Source: Mycteria americana (lineage: Eukaryota; Chordata; Aves; Ciconiiformes; Ciconiidae). From it: a DNA stretch of 64,000 nucleotides. Shown one piece after another: positions 9,951 through 22,400 of this stretch. Each line of letters opens with the position of its first letter. Positions within the stretch are counted from its first letter, which is position 1. Location of the stretch: contig NC_134365.1 of the NCBI RefSeq assembly GCF_035582795.1, positions 37,862,135 to 37,926,134 on the forward strand. Reading direction: 5' to 3'. Under the pieces are notes generated by a model. That model did no database searches, had not been told where the DNA came from, and worked only from the letters and a program-made list of their open reading frames with translations. Position numbers and translations under genes: made by a program.

Positions 9951-12609
9951 ATCGCCACTGCCCAGCTCCCGTTTCAGAAACACGACCATAGGGAAGTGTC
10001 GAATCATTTTGCTCCTACTTTTGACTGGGTGGAAAAAAAAGGTTTCCTTTGTCATGGTGGAAAGCTGGAATAATAAATGTCTTCTATGCCATAGAAGACA
10101 GAGTAAACCACCTCTTTCTGAAGAAGCTCAAAAGACCCAACAAAATAATCTCTGACAGGCTTTAGCACAAAAACTGATTCTTTTTCTCTTCTCTTTCACT
10201 TCTGTTTTCTCTTTCTGACACTAATCATGTTTTCTGTTGAATGGCATTTCATCAAAATCACACTACGCTAGAATCAATTAAACTATTTGAACAGTAAGAT
10301 TGACTGCGTAAAGGTGGAACGTAGCAGCAACGTTTGGACCTTGCTTGACGTTAAGGAGTTTTACAGGAGAAGTGATACTCCAAGACGAATTTGAAGATGT
10401 CCCGTATTCAGGACAGGATTGTGTCACTATTTAACAGCCTTTTATTCATCAAAATGTGTGAAACTGTGCCTATGTTAGGAAAGGTGCTATTTCCCTGAAA
10501 TTTAGACTATTGTAATAGTCCTGAGCAAATTTAGTAACTGAACTAATCTACTAAGATAAAATACTTAGTAGATTTTGATAGCCTTATAACTTTGTTTGCT
10601 GGTAACATAAATTAGGCAATTGCTACTTCAGGTGTAGCACAAAGATTTCTTTCTATCCTTAGACAAAAAGAATTGTATCAGAATCTATATAATTTTTTTT
10701 AACAATATTCTGTTGTCTGCTACCATTGGGTACATGGAAAGTAGGTATTTTGATTTCAGGAGAGTTACTCTTAATTTCCACAAACACAGCCCAGTAGACT
10801 TCAGCTCATGGATTCTCTTCTTGAAGACAGATGTCCATATTCATTCCCTCTGAATATGGAAATGGAGAATTAAAGACAGCTCTGTTCCCCTAAGGGGAAA
10901 TGGAATGTAGGGATTAATTGCTGTAGGAATTTAAATGGTGCTTCACGCTTCTTCAAATGCTAGCATAGATTTAAGACAGCCAGTGACGTGTGCTCTCTGG
11001 TATTTAATTGCAGTCTTTAATTGCATATTCGTTATGGCTAGAGGGTTTGGTTTATTCACTTAATAGTGATTTATCAATCTCTTGTCAATGCAACCCTTTG
11101 CTGATGGTTGTAGAGTATCATGATTGTTTTACAGTGAAGACTAAGTAGTCTTACTAATGCTAAAACTGAAGACAATATACCATCGGATGAGTATACAAGC
11201 AGGAATCTGCAAGTTATGCCATGTTGTACCGATTTTCCTTCCTTCCCCTGTCTAATCAGACTGTTTCTTCTTGTATGTCTCGTCTCTTTGCTCTTTTCTC
11301 CCTGTGAACTGATTTTACCCAGCTGACCCTCTTTTCACATTGTTATTTTCAGATTATAGCAAACTGCTTTCTATCTGGTAGGGATATAATTTCCTTGTCC
11401 CTGTGGAGAATTTCTACCAGGTACCCAATCTCAGTGGAGGTGTAATTAGGCTTTGCTGAATTTCTGCCTTAGCAAAGCTCTTGCCGTTACGCAGCATGCT
11501 GCCAAAATATCTCTCTATAGGATATTACGTCATCTGAGTGCTTGTTTCTTAAACATTTATAGTCTGTTGCTTAGGATTTTGACTGTCTGTATTAAAAGTT
11601 CAGTGAAAAGGATTATGTTTGTAGGAGCAGAAAAGAGGACTAACTTCAAACATCTCTGTGCTTTCCATTTTACAGGAAGGAATGCTCTTCATTCCCTACA
11701 TGAAACTTCACATGCAACTATAGATACCTGAACACAGCTTACGGTGTTTGACACCAGAGTCTTAGACATTGGCTTGTGACTTTTGAGATCTGAATTCAGT
11801 TCCCTACAACATAAGTTACCAAGGACCAAATCCACCAGAGGATATTCACATCCAGTGTAAAACCTAGGGCAGGTCAGTTCTGCTTAGATTAACTGTCCAA
11901 AGGACCAATCCTTTGAACTACTGCTGGACAGCCTGTGGTGCTTGGCCTGCTGATGAGCTGTGAAACACCACAAAGTGGTCCTTAAAACTGTTGCTTTTTT
12001 TGGCTCTCAATTGCAAATGCACATTCCCTACATGCAGATAAAGAAGCTCGCCCTGCTGCCAGTGTTGGTGGTGAAACAAGATCACTTCATTTGCTACTGA
12101 TTTTCAGTAGCAAACATAAAATACAACTTTGTACATGTTTGTCATTTTCATTTACAAACATGAAATACAACTTTGTTAAAAAAATTATCTATGTGGTAAG
12201 TATTTTACTATTATTTACTCCATCATTGAACAGGAGTATGATGTAAGGTGGAGGCTAGGCTCTCCCCCTGCCCCCTGGTTGTTGTGTGCTCCCTTGGTTT
12301 AAAACCTACTGCTTACTCCAGAGCTCCCACACTCTCACCAGTGGAAACCCCTCTACTTCTGCGCCTCCGCATGCCCCTGAGTCCCGCGGTCTGGTCAGGG
12401 CTGAACGACTCCACGCTTATCTCCAGCCAAACGTCGCTCCTCAGACTATGTACGCTCATGTTCATTTCCCTCGGTGCCCAGTACGCATGTCCACAGCATG
12501 CCTAATGCACACCTCATGGCCTGGATTCTTCAAAAAGGAAAGGCAACCGGTTTTGTTCAGCAAGCAGCACCTCAGAAGCAGGGGATTATGCCTGTTCTTT
12601 CATGTCACT
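9951..12609. other. Intergenic, no gene seen
   Basis: There is no convincing gene. A short near-duplication is present at 12108-12175, where the phrase AAACAT-AAATACAACTTTGT occurs twice about 50 bp apart. Open frames at 12248-12621 overlap one another in two frames and look accidental. Confidence 0.55.
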
Positions 12610-12770
12610 GTTCAGGGGTGAGAGCACTTCCCCAAGACACATGAGATTTGGGCTCAGTTCCCTTCTCCACCTGTGAAAACTTGAACCCACATGTTCCAGC
12701 TCCCAGAATGAAAAATGCACTAAGTGTCAGCATAGAGTGGAGCTGGCCTTTCTCCGTTTAAAGTCACCCC
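12610..12770 (+). repeat. Ancient tRNA-derived SINE (MIR/CORE-SINE-like), with internal inverted repeat
   Basis: The segment starts with a GTGAGAGCACTTCCCC block, then a GGGCTCAGTTCCCTTCT block, followed about 30 bp later by a roughly reverse-complementary CTTGAACCCACATG block. It then has AGCATAGAGTGGAGCTGG. This order is typical of an old amniote interspersed repeat that I know from reptile and bird sequence, though I cannot give the database name with certainty. Confidence 0.45.
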
Positions 12771-13440
12771 ACTCTTCACAAAACTTTCCAGTATTCACTG
12801 GGACAGTGAATATGCATGTATTGGTTATGGCATCCACCTAGAGGATAGGCATCCTGAGTTCCTGTCTCTGTTCCAGATGTTCCTGTGTTTCACATAGGAT
12901 AATCATTAGATAAAACACCAGTTTCCCATCACTTTTTGCAACCCCCCTTCCTTGTAAGGCAACTCACTTTTGTAGGGACTTAGATGCATAGCTCAGTACG
13001 AGGGACTCTGCTGCAGAGATCACACACCTAAGTTGAACACTGCAACGCTGAGCATAACGCCACTGAAATGCCCCAGCCAAACCCAGCTCAGCACACCACT
13101 GTGCCTCTGGTCCGGTATGAATGAGAGACGCTACACCTATATAGCATAAACCAGTGCAGGGCTATAAGCTTAGATCTGAAAGCTGTAATGCTACATCCCT
13201 CATGCATCCAATGTGGTGGTATGTCCACAAAGCTCTCGGAGAGGCTGACGAGGAGCAGCAGCACCATGTGCACAGCAGGCTCCTGGCTAGCATGGTTGCC
13301 ACTGCCTCCTGTTCTTGCTACACACCCGCAATAGCAATTTAAATGTGGAATCAACTTAAATAGTGTTAACCAAAATTAGCTTATAAATACTTTAGAAAGA
13401 AACAGAGCAGCAGGACTACTGTACCTAAATAGCAACTTAT
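12771..13440. other. Intergenic, possible further SINE debris
   Basis: Around 12850-12880 there is a GAGTTCCTGTCTCTGTTCC phrase reminiscent of MIR-type SINE heads, too diverged to claim. The open frames at 13088-13354 on opposite strands mirror each other and are not supported. Confidence 0.4.
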
Positions 13441-13570
13441 GAACTCCTGAGTTTAGCTCTGGCTCCACAGCCCCTCCCTGCCAGTTTCCCTGCTTGTAGA
13501 ATAGCGATATCTCTCCCGCTTCCCATGGATGCAGCTGTTGTGAAGCTGATCTGCTGGTGTTTGGTCAGTA
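13441..13570 (+). repeat. MIR-like SINE fragment
   Basis: The order of motifs follows the MIR core and 3' half: GAGTTTAGCTCTGGCTCCAC, then CAGTTTCCCTGCTTGTAGAAT, then a GATATCTC block, and GCTGTTGTGAAG. In MIR these correspond to the end of the tRNA-like head, the CAGTTTCC-TGTAAAAT core and the GTTGTGAGG segment. It is old and diverged. Confidence 0.5.
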
Positions 13571-15984
13571 AGCTGATGATTCAGATTGTTGTACAAATCT
13601 GTATATGCAATTCTTGTGTTGGACAACTATATATTTTTAAACTTTGGGAGTTTGAGCATGCCTTGCTATAGGTATCCCAGCAACTTCTACTCTTGGTTGG
13701 TATTCTGATTGTGATCTTATATAGGGTTTACAAATGCATTAAAAATAATTTTTCTTAAACAGAGCTGACAACTGGACATAGTACTGTTCTGTGCAATACT
13801 TAAATCAAGCACTTAACCTGTTTCTGGGCCTGTAATCAACAAGACATTTCTGCTGCATACAGCAGCTACCAATCTCCCCCTTTTTCTCTGTTGACTTTAA
13901 TTAGAGTGTTTCAGTTATTGATTGAACCTCCTTCGTGCAACATTAAATTGTTTTATCAAAGGATGATAGCTTTTCCCTGTTGAATTCACAACCTAGTAGT
14001 AACGCCCTGTTCTCCAGTGTCTTGATTGCTCTGATCTTTCATTACAGGCGGCTCTTCTCCTTCGGGGCTTTGGCTAATTTTGGTTCCTCAGACTGCAAAG
14101 TCATATGGTGTAGTCACCCCCCCAAAGACTACTCATAATCATGGCTATCCTTCTGCTACAAATAGAGGTAACAGATGATACTGAAGGGAGCCATTATTTT
14201 GTTATGATCCAGAGTCTTGGAATGACCATACATCACTTTGATATACCTAATCTCAGTCCGAGAAGTATAAATCTTTCAAAAACTTTGTTAACGATTTCTC
14301 AGCTGCTTAATGTAGCAAGCATAACGTAACGTTCATGTGAAGGGTGTGTTAGATGGCAAAATGCAAACAGCTGACTGGCAACAGTTCAGTAGGCAGAAAA
14401 GAGAGAGAAATACACTCACTGCATATTTTATGAACTTGCAGCAACACTTGACAAAGAAATATTCAAGTTGCTAAGAAACAAATACAACTGCACCAAAATA
14501 AATACGAAGTTTTCACCTTCGTGTTTTCTCATTTATCACCCGCAATCAAATGGTAGTCTGAGTTTTGGTGACCTTATTGGTAGTGTTTTGTAGCTTGCAT
14601 TTTACATGGATGGGACTAGGGGACGAGACTGAAGGAGTGGCAGAAGGGCAGAAACCTGAGGCTCCAACAGCATGGGAGAAATGAGGACTGGGGACAGCAG
14701 TAGCAAGGTCTGCTTCAAATATCTTCAAGCACTGCCCAAGACAGTAGCTTCACTTCCCACTCTAAGAAACTTGGCAGTGTGATACTTTTACTAGCCACAT
14801 TAAGTCTATACCCTGGAGGCCGCTGTTTTAATAGTCATCAGTGAAGTGACTCAATAATACAGTGTAAATGCACTCTTGCCAGAGACAAAAGACTGCCAGC
14901 GACTGAGGCACCGAGGATTTGGGTAGATTTTCCCTGGGTTTATCCCAGACACGCTTGACCTCCTGTGTTGGGTTTGCTGAAAGCTAGATAGATAGGCTCT
15001 GAAGGGAGCTGAGATCTCTGAGCAGGTGAGTTTTATTTAAACAGTAAATGCATGGCACGGTGGCAGGAGTGGGGTGAAATCAGAAGCACTGAAGACGACC
15101 ACAGAGACACAGGGGTTCTGGCAGTGGTAACAAGCCCTGCTACGCCAGTTTTGCAGAAGCAAGATCTGGGATCACTCATTTTCAAGGCTGTTGATGACTG
15201 GATGAACTGGAAAACAAAATTTGAGCATTTTAGATGAGGACCAGCCCCTAAAGAGAAAAACAGAAGAGAAGCAATGTGCCTGATAAGATTACAGGCTAAA
15301 CCATAATGCTGTCTTTGATTTTGGTGATTAAAGAAGCAAATTTTTATAATATTTTAATTAACAAGTTTGAATAAATATTTTGTCTCCTCCTGAAGTATCT
15401 TCTACCCAACTTCAGAAGGATCAGAGGAGGATTCTGTGCAAAATTTCAGCACATGTCTCTTTAACACAATATTGCAACATTACTGGCATACTGAAATGAT
15501 GCATGTTAGAAAAGCTACAGTTTGCTACTGGATTGACACTTAAGTAATTGCAATGACTATGCAAGTCAAGAATGTGAGAAGGTAACAAGAGATGCTGTGG
15601 GGTCCCAGTAATCCCATAGGCAATATTTATGTTGCTGCCCAGTGCTGGTCATTAAAGAAACACCAAACATCATTCTGATAATAACCCAGTCATCCTGAAA
15701 ATTATTTGGCCTATCACATATAAAGTGATTTCTGATTACAGATTGTAATGGGGGCATGGACAGTACACTATGGTACAAGATGAACCACTGAAGAACAAGG
15801 TACTTTTGATCATCCCTGCAATCATGCTAACTATACTTCTCCGGAGGCTACATGAGGCACAGCATGAAGATATCACAAAATGCTGAGCTCTGCAAACCAC
15901 CTAAAGGCCAAACCATATCTCAGGTAAGTACTCATCAGCACTGCCTGATACCTCTGCATAAAGAGAACCACAGACATGGACAGT
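13571..15984. other. Intergenic, no gene seen
   Basis: There is no supported gene. The part next to the LTR (about 15560-15984) was examined for retroviral internal sequence. No clear primer-binding site lies next to the LTR, and the reading frames are broken. Confidence 0.5.
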
Positions 15985-16514
15985 TGTTGTGGGTTGACCA
16001 TGGCTTAATAAAGCTAAGAATCCACACAGCCTTTCAGCAGGACAGGGCAGAGAACAGGAGGAGTAAAAGTGAGAATCCTCACAGGTCAAGATAAGAACAG
16101 TTTAATAAGTGAAGGAAAGAGGAAAAAACAAGTAATGCAACAGCAATCATTCACTGCCTCCTACAAGCAGACCAATGCCCAGCCAGCCTCCAAGCAACGG
16201 CTGCTTTGGAAGACAAAAATCCCCATTTTTTTAGTGCTGAGCATGACATCATATCACAGGGAATATCCTTATGGCCAGTTTGGGTCGGGTGTCCCCGCTG
16301 TGTCCCCTCCCAATTTCTTACCCACCCCCAGCCTACTCACTGCAGGGCAGGGGGCAGAGCGAGCAAAAAAGCAAGCATCAACACTGTGCAAGCACTGCTC
16401 AGCAATAGCCAAAATGTTGGTGGTATCAACACTGTTTTAGTCACAAATCCAAACCACAGCATTACAGGGGCTGCTATGCGGGAAGTTAACTCTATCCCAG
16501 CCACAGCCAGTAGA
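15985..16514 (-). mobile_element. Solo LTR of an avian endogenous retrovirus
   Basis: Read on the - strand, the element begins near 16514 with a TACTGGCTGTGGCTGGGATA block (a mutated TG start) and ends at 15985 with ACCCACAACA. Both ends and the order of internal blocks match a long-terminal-repeat family that is abundant in bird genomes. Visible parts on the - strand are a cAMP-response-element-like TGATGTCA at 16244-16251, a degenerate A-rich position where the TATA box would be (about 16226-16236), and an ATTAAA poly(A) signal at 16101-16106. No internal retroviral genes or second LTR flank it, so it is a solo LTR formed by recombination. No target-site duplication could be recognised. I cannot assign its ERV class. 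Confidence 0.8.
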
Positions 16515-19500
16515 AGGGCTTCTGCTGTCTACCTTCCCCGAGCATCCTCCTTCCCTTGAATGGTCAGTGGTGGCTTTTCATGGCTGACTGCTATTCATGT
16601 TATTTCACACAGAGAAAAGTCGAAGAGCTTTTGCTTCAACGCAGCTATCACGTGAATTTCACCTCTGCCAGATGTGATTTCCAAGAGACTCTGGTGGAAG
16701 CCATACTAGAATCATGCCAAAAGTGTCTCTCTTCATTGCAATAGCAAAAGACGAGTCTTACCAAGTCATCCCTTGCTGTTCACTGGGAACTGAGTCCACT
16801 GAGGCTGCAGTGAACATAATGGCATTTAGAGAAGGCCAGTGAGCCAGAAAAGGCATTACTAGCTTATCATAATACCCCACGTGCAAGTGCTTTTGGCCCA
16901 ACTCATGAAGAAGTGCTTCTGCACCATAGGTCCAGTAGTAAGTCTATTAGAGTTTAAACATCCCTGGCAGCCACAGGAAGGACAAACAACACTTGGAACA
17001 ACAAAGGAAGAGTTATAACAGACGTTACACAGCATGAGACTTTGTGGACTGTGGTTTAGACTAATCAGCCCAGATTATCAGTAGGTACATTGAACAGATG
17101 GACAGTTCGTCACATGGACAGCGCTGTGGACACCACATGCTTGTATGTCCTTCACTGCAAGTATCTGAGGGAGCAATATGGACTCAAAGAAGATGCCAGC
17201 TGTGTTCCTGTTCCCTGTTCATCATCCAAGGTTGTCATTCCTGTTGTACTTCTGGCTGGTAATTCTGGTTCGTGCTTCTCCTGCAGAAAGCTGAATCAGG
17301 AATGAGGAAGAAAAATCCTCAGAGGTTGCTTTTTTAAAGTCACATTTAATTCCTTTCATTGGAAGTAGATGAGCTCTTGCTCACCCTTTTTTTTCCCCCA
17401 TGGACTTTTCACAGAAAGTACTGGTTTGCTGGAGAAACTGAATAAACACAAATTGCAGAGAGCAGAGCTGTAGCTAGTTTTTATTTAAGCAATAAAAAAG
17501 CAATACTGCAATCCTTAATTAAAGGAAGCTTGAGACAATTATGTGTTTTAATGATCTGGTAGAACCTTTTTTATTCCAAGAAGAGCTACATTTGTCAAGA
17601 AAGGAACAATCAGGGAAACATATCTAGTTTATTTCACAAGAGAACCTGTGTCATCTCCAGAAAATTGCAAAGAGTTCTCTATGTTAGGAAGTGCATTTAG
17701 AGTTAGCTTCCCAGTCCCCTCTTTGTGCCCCTGAGTAAATGTGCGTGGGGCTGTTTATACAGGAGTACCCTCAGAAGACATGGAGCTGGCATCGCCTGGT
17801 TGGTAACATCTATTCTCATTCGTCACCTCATCCCAGTATTTTAGCCAGGCCAAATAATAAATTGCAGCACTGTAGAAGAGTATTGGAAAGAGCACTTGGC
17901 AATTCTGGACTGCTAATCTGTGTAGTTACAGAATTATTTCTCAAACCCTCCTTTGCTCAGCTGTCTTTAGCTCCCAATCCCCCAGGTCGTACATGTACGA
18001 GCTGCTTCTGCACAGCAAGGTGTCCTCTGTCTCCATACTGGTAACATATTCCCTACCTCAGATCCATGATCTTTCATCAACAGCAACTTGCCTATGAATG
18101 GGAATGGGAAGGGACATGCAGAAAAGCACTCGTATCCTGCTTTGGCTGGAGACTTTCCCTGACGATGCCCTGAGCAGCTATGACGAGCCAGAGCAGTATT
18201 ATGCTCCATTAAGATCATACACAGACATGTGACAACTGCAGCAACACCTTCTGTTCTTAAAGTTTATTTTGTCCTAAAAGAGGATTGAATTTGCGTCTTA
18301 CTTCTTGATAAGCACGATGCCTTCCTCAAAGCAGCAGGTGGCTGGAACCACTTAATCACGTTCGTTCCCGTAATTTTCCTCTGATGATCGCATTTACTGA
18401 TGTTTAACTCCTGGGAAGCTAATGAGACACATGCCCATGGTTTCAAGAGCACTCCGCAAAACGTTGGGAGAGATGTTCTCTGCCTTCGTGTTTCTAAGGA
18501 GCAGAAATGCAAGCCGACCCTGCCAGTGCTCAGCTCAGAGAAGGGGCTTGTTGCTGGAATCGTTCTAGCACATGAAGAGTATTTTCAGAACTCTTTTACG
18601 AATAGGACTTATAAAGATCATGAAATACATAGCAGGAGAGGATTTTTTGTATTACCCTTTTCTTTTTGGGAATCTCCATAACTGCTAGGATATTGGAGTA
18701 CTGATTTTTCCAGGTGGTATGAGTAGAAAAAAGACATTTTTCAGTGGTTACAGGCTGGTATCAATTAGGAATATTGAAGTGCAGTTGCTTTGGGTTTCTT
18801 TTTACCCCCAAATTTGCAAATAGAGCATTTCCATGATGACTATTTAGAAAAATGGTGTGTAGCCAGGCCAGTTTTCATATGATACCTTTTCACTAGAGGA
18901 AAATAGAGCTTTATGATATGGTGCTTTTCAAAGGAAAATTTATGTATCTTTTTCTGGAAATCCTCTTTCAATGCATATTTTGGTGTAAACCTCATTTATC
19001 TAATACATATTTACATAATAAATTCAAGCTGTTTATTTTGGAAAGCTCTCGCAGATAACAACTCATCCATACAGTGGAATAAAAAGACCTGAGCAGACCA
19101 AATGAAGCAGATCTGATGGCTGTCCCGATAAAGCCTGAGATTAACCTTCACATCTGAAAACTAAGCAGTTAGATTAAACCAAACAACAGCAAGGCTGAAT
19201 GCTGGCTGTAGTGTTCACCAGGTAAACTCATGAGATGGGACACCACCAGCCATGGTGAGAGGAGAGCAGAGGACCTGTGTTGCCAGATGCACACCGGATG
19301 CCCAGCATGGAAACTGCAGGCAGCAACTTTGGAGCTGGACACCCTGTGCAGGGCATGACCGAGGGCAGCTGCCCGTCAAGCAGGAGAGCTCTCCTGGGGC
19401 ATGTGTTCTGCTAGAAAGAGCAAAGAAAATCACCCCATATGGGATGAGCAGGGAGCAGGAGGGTACTGAGGGGTTCCCGGGGCCAGCCGAGGCAGGGCTG

Positions 19501-20539
19501 AATGCATTTCGAGCTGAGTAAGCGAGGCTGCACTGGCGGCCGTGTGCCATGGTCCCTCTGCACAGCCCGTGCCCTCGGAGGAGCGTGGAAACCAGAGGAA
19601 TACTGAGACCACTTTGAAGCTGCCTCTGTAATCAGAGGAAGATTAAATTCTTCCATAGTCAGTCCCTGTGGGATGAAAATTGTTGGTGCAGGCACAGCCA
19701 GTGCCAGGGTCACTCCTGGCTCCTGGCTTCCCTGCTCCAGTCCCCATTGCACCCTGGCAAAAAGAAGGAAACAATGAGCACTCATTTCACCTGAACTCAG
19801 GATGTCAAGAACAAGAACAAGAACTGATCTAGATGCCAAGGAATATACAGGGAAGAAAGAAATTAATTGCAAGAGAAATTAAAGCTGTTCCTTTAAGAAC
19901 ATAAATTCTGCCTACTTGGTGTTTTTCAAACCTGTAGGATGATTCAGACAATTAGACTACTAAAACGACCGCTTACAGCCTGCTGAAGAAATACAGAGAG
20001 GGCAAAAAGGAAAATGGAGCAGGTCTCTGTGTCAAACATGTCACTATTTCTCTCTGAGTCACAAACGGCTTGGAAATAAATTGCCATGGTTACGTCTGGA
20101 TCGGTGCTCTGTGAAGGCAGGAAGAGCCTCACAAGTTGGTATTTGCCACAGACCATCGTATCACTTTGGTAAATACAACCACCAGCACATAAACAGCTGT
20201 CTGTAACATTCAGGGATAAAAACCCAGCATTATTGTGAGGGATTTCAGTATGAGTGATTTAAACAGAAGACTCATAAAACCAGAATGAAATATGCTTTAA
20301 ACTCTTCAGTATTATAAATGATGATTTGCTAACTAGCAAAATACTGCAGCCAATATCAGGGGATTCTAGTCTTGCAAAGACTTAATCTTGCAAAGGAGAG
20401 GAGAAAGGACTGTAAACAAAAAAGCACTAGTTTTTTAGATTACACTGACAGTGTTTTGGCCATAAACAGCCTGTCTGCTGTGGAGCAGAATCTCAGCCAG
20501 CGCTGCAGGCTTTGATGATTGCCCCCAGAAACAACTCTG
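16515..20539. other. Intergenic, no gene seen
   Basis: There is no supported gene or recognisable repeat. A somewhat GC-richer patch at 19210-19780 gives overlapping open frames on both strands (for example 19411-19872 on the - strand), but they mirror each other and are explained by base composition. Confidence 0.5.
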
Positions 20540-20720
20540 TCTGGGTTTGGGGGGCTCCAGCACTGGAAGTATTTAAACCAAGATTGGACCCTTTTCTGAA
20601 AAACTTGTTCTGTGTCAGTCTGAACTATTGGACCTGAAGCAGCCATTAAGTCCTGAAATCTCATGCTCTGTATGATGCAGCAGATCAGCCTAGGAGATCA
20701 TAGTGGCTTTTTCTTAATAA
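20540..20720 (+). mobile_element. Old CR1-type LINE, 3' end fragment
   Basis: The + strand reads CCAGCACTGGAAGTATTTAAA followed by a GATTGGACCCTTTTCTGAA stretch, then GATCAGCCTAGGAGATCATAGTGG. This is the end of the CR1 reverse-transcriptase ORF followed by a 3' UTR close to the 'cagactagatgatcataatgg' tail of ancient amniote CR1 subfamilies. It is strongly diverged and 5' truncated, and probably predates the avian radiation. Confidence 0.5.
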
Positions 20721-21261
20721 CCCAGCCTTCATAACTATGACCATTAATGTAGGCTACTGTCATAATTTACTGGTGATGCCATATGCCCAAGCACTTGGTA
20801 TTCTCAGTGTAAACACTATAACCTAAACTTTAGAAATGAATGAGTTGCAATGTTTGAGTTTCTTTATACACTTTTGCCTTTAGTAGGAGGCACTAAGTTT
20901 ATATTTTGCTGTATATGCTACATGTTACTTAGAGATCAGCAGTCTTTTCTAACATCCAGATGATGTGGAATATCATGGCAAATATAATGAGAAATGTTTT
21001 CATGTAAGTAAGACTGAAGAAGGGAACTATCATCCAGAGAGTCAATACTCTATCGACAAGTATCCCCCAGGGACCAGGAGCCAGCGCGTTTACAAAAATA
21101 AAGGAGGAACTGGCACGGCGTCAAGCCGCTCTAGAACCTACACTCGTGTGTTGCTTGCTTTTGATCGTCGTCTTTCGACAGCTTTATTTTTTTATTCCTG
21201 GTCAAGACAGAATATCAGGTCCCCAGAGCTGTAACCAAATATATAGAAACTATGCACTGTG

Positions 21262-21335
21262 TTAGCATAGCTGAATAATAATATGTAATTAATAATAATT
21301 AATGAAATAATAATAGTTAATAATAATTAATGAGG
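21262..21335. repeat. AT-rich simple sequence (AAT/TAA units)
   Basis: Imperfect runs of AATAAT and AATTAATAATAATTAATGA are visible. The composition is almost pure A and T. No function is implied. Confidence 0.8.
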
Positions 21336-22320
21336 AAAAGTCAAGTCACCCTGAAGTGGAAGAAAAAGGATTTCTGGTAGAAACACTGTTCAGAAGCTTT
21401 TCTTGTACCTTGGTGATAATATGTTTAACAATGCACTCATTTTTTGTTTTTTAATCTTGTTTCCTGACTGGTTACTGTAGGCCTCTGTGCTACTTGCAGT
21501 TTCTGCTCTCCTTCAGCTAATAAGCCTAGTCCTACCTGTGTGCACCGCAACTGCTGCTTAGTGTTCAAATTAAACATTTTCTTTCCACCAGCAAAATTTA
21601 CCCTCTTCCCCCCAAGAAAGGCTTGTTATTTCAGTTGCAGAGATGAAAAGCGAGCCCTCCTGAGGGTGGCCTCAATGGATGGCAGCAGACTGCGCATAGG
21701 CAGCTGGAGGACAGGGACGCTTCCCTTAGCATCTCTGGCCCAGCAGCGGTGTTTACAGAAGAGAAAGCATGTCGCTCTCGGCCACTGAGGAACCACCACA
21801 GTACCTTGCTGTTACATCTCTATAGAGAAAAAGGCTTGGTGAAAAGTCAATCAGTTTATCATTACTATTTTTCAGCTGTATGGGGCTATTTCCCAAAATA
21901 TTATATTTATCTGATTTAAATCAAGAAATCCAGTAGATTTCCTCATCTTAGAAATATTCCTCATGTTGCGTATTCTTTAGAGATTAATGCTCTAAACCCT
22001 CCGTAAATTATGACAGGATAAGTGGAATCTAACAGTGACACACCTCGGTGCTTAAAAGACTTTGCCCTCCAGCCTTGGGCATATCAAGGACCGAGCACGT
22101 TGCTCTTAGATCGTCCTGTTCACTCCCTCACAGCTCGGTGCTCAGGGGCCCAAACCTGCCTCCACTGAAGCGGAGGGCAAAGCTCCAACCTTAATTGGTG
22201 TTTGCAGAAGAAATTTAGCTATGGAGACATTTTCGTTTCACAAAGCACAGGGTCAAATTAAACACAGGGAAGAGTCCGGTCGCTGTTTGTCAATGTGAGG
22301 GAGATTGAGATGGTGGAGGG

Positions 22321-22400
22321 AGCCCCAGCCTAGAGACTGGGAGATCTGACGACAGTTCGCGGTTCTGCCACGGGCTTTCCATAACTTAGACTCACCGAGT
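22321..22400 (+). repeat. Possible MIR-like SINE head
   Basis: The phrase AGCCTAGAGACTGGGAGATC is followed by a CAGTTCGCGGTTCTGCCAC block. This matches the general MIR head pattern (a GACTGGGA block, a GGTTC B-box remnant, then CTCTGCCAC). Diverged and short, so only moderately supported. Confidence 0.4.

Noticed and set aside
15770-15880. Short hydrophobic + strand frame beside the LTR, considered as the membrane end of a retroviral envelope gene
   Set aside because: The LTR is on the - strand, so such a gene would have to be on the other strand and at the other end of the LTR. The frame is also interrupted just upstream by a stop.
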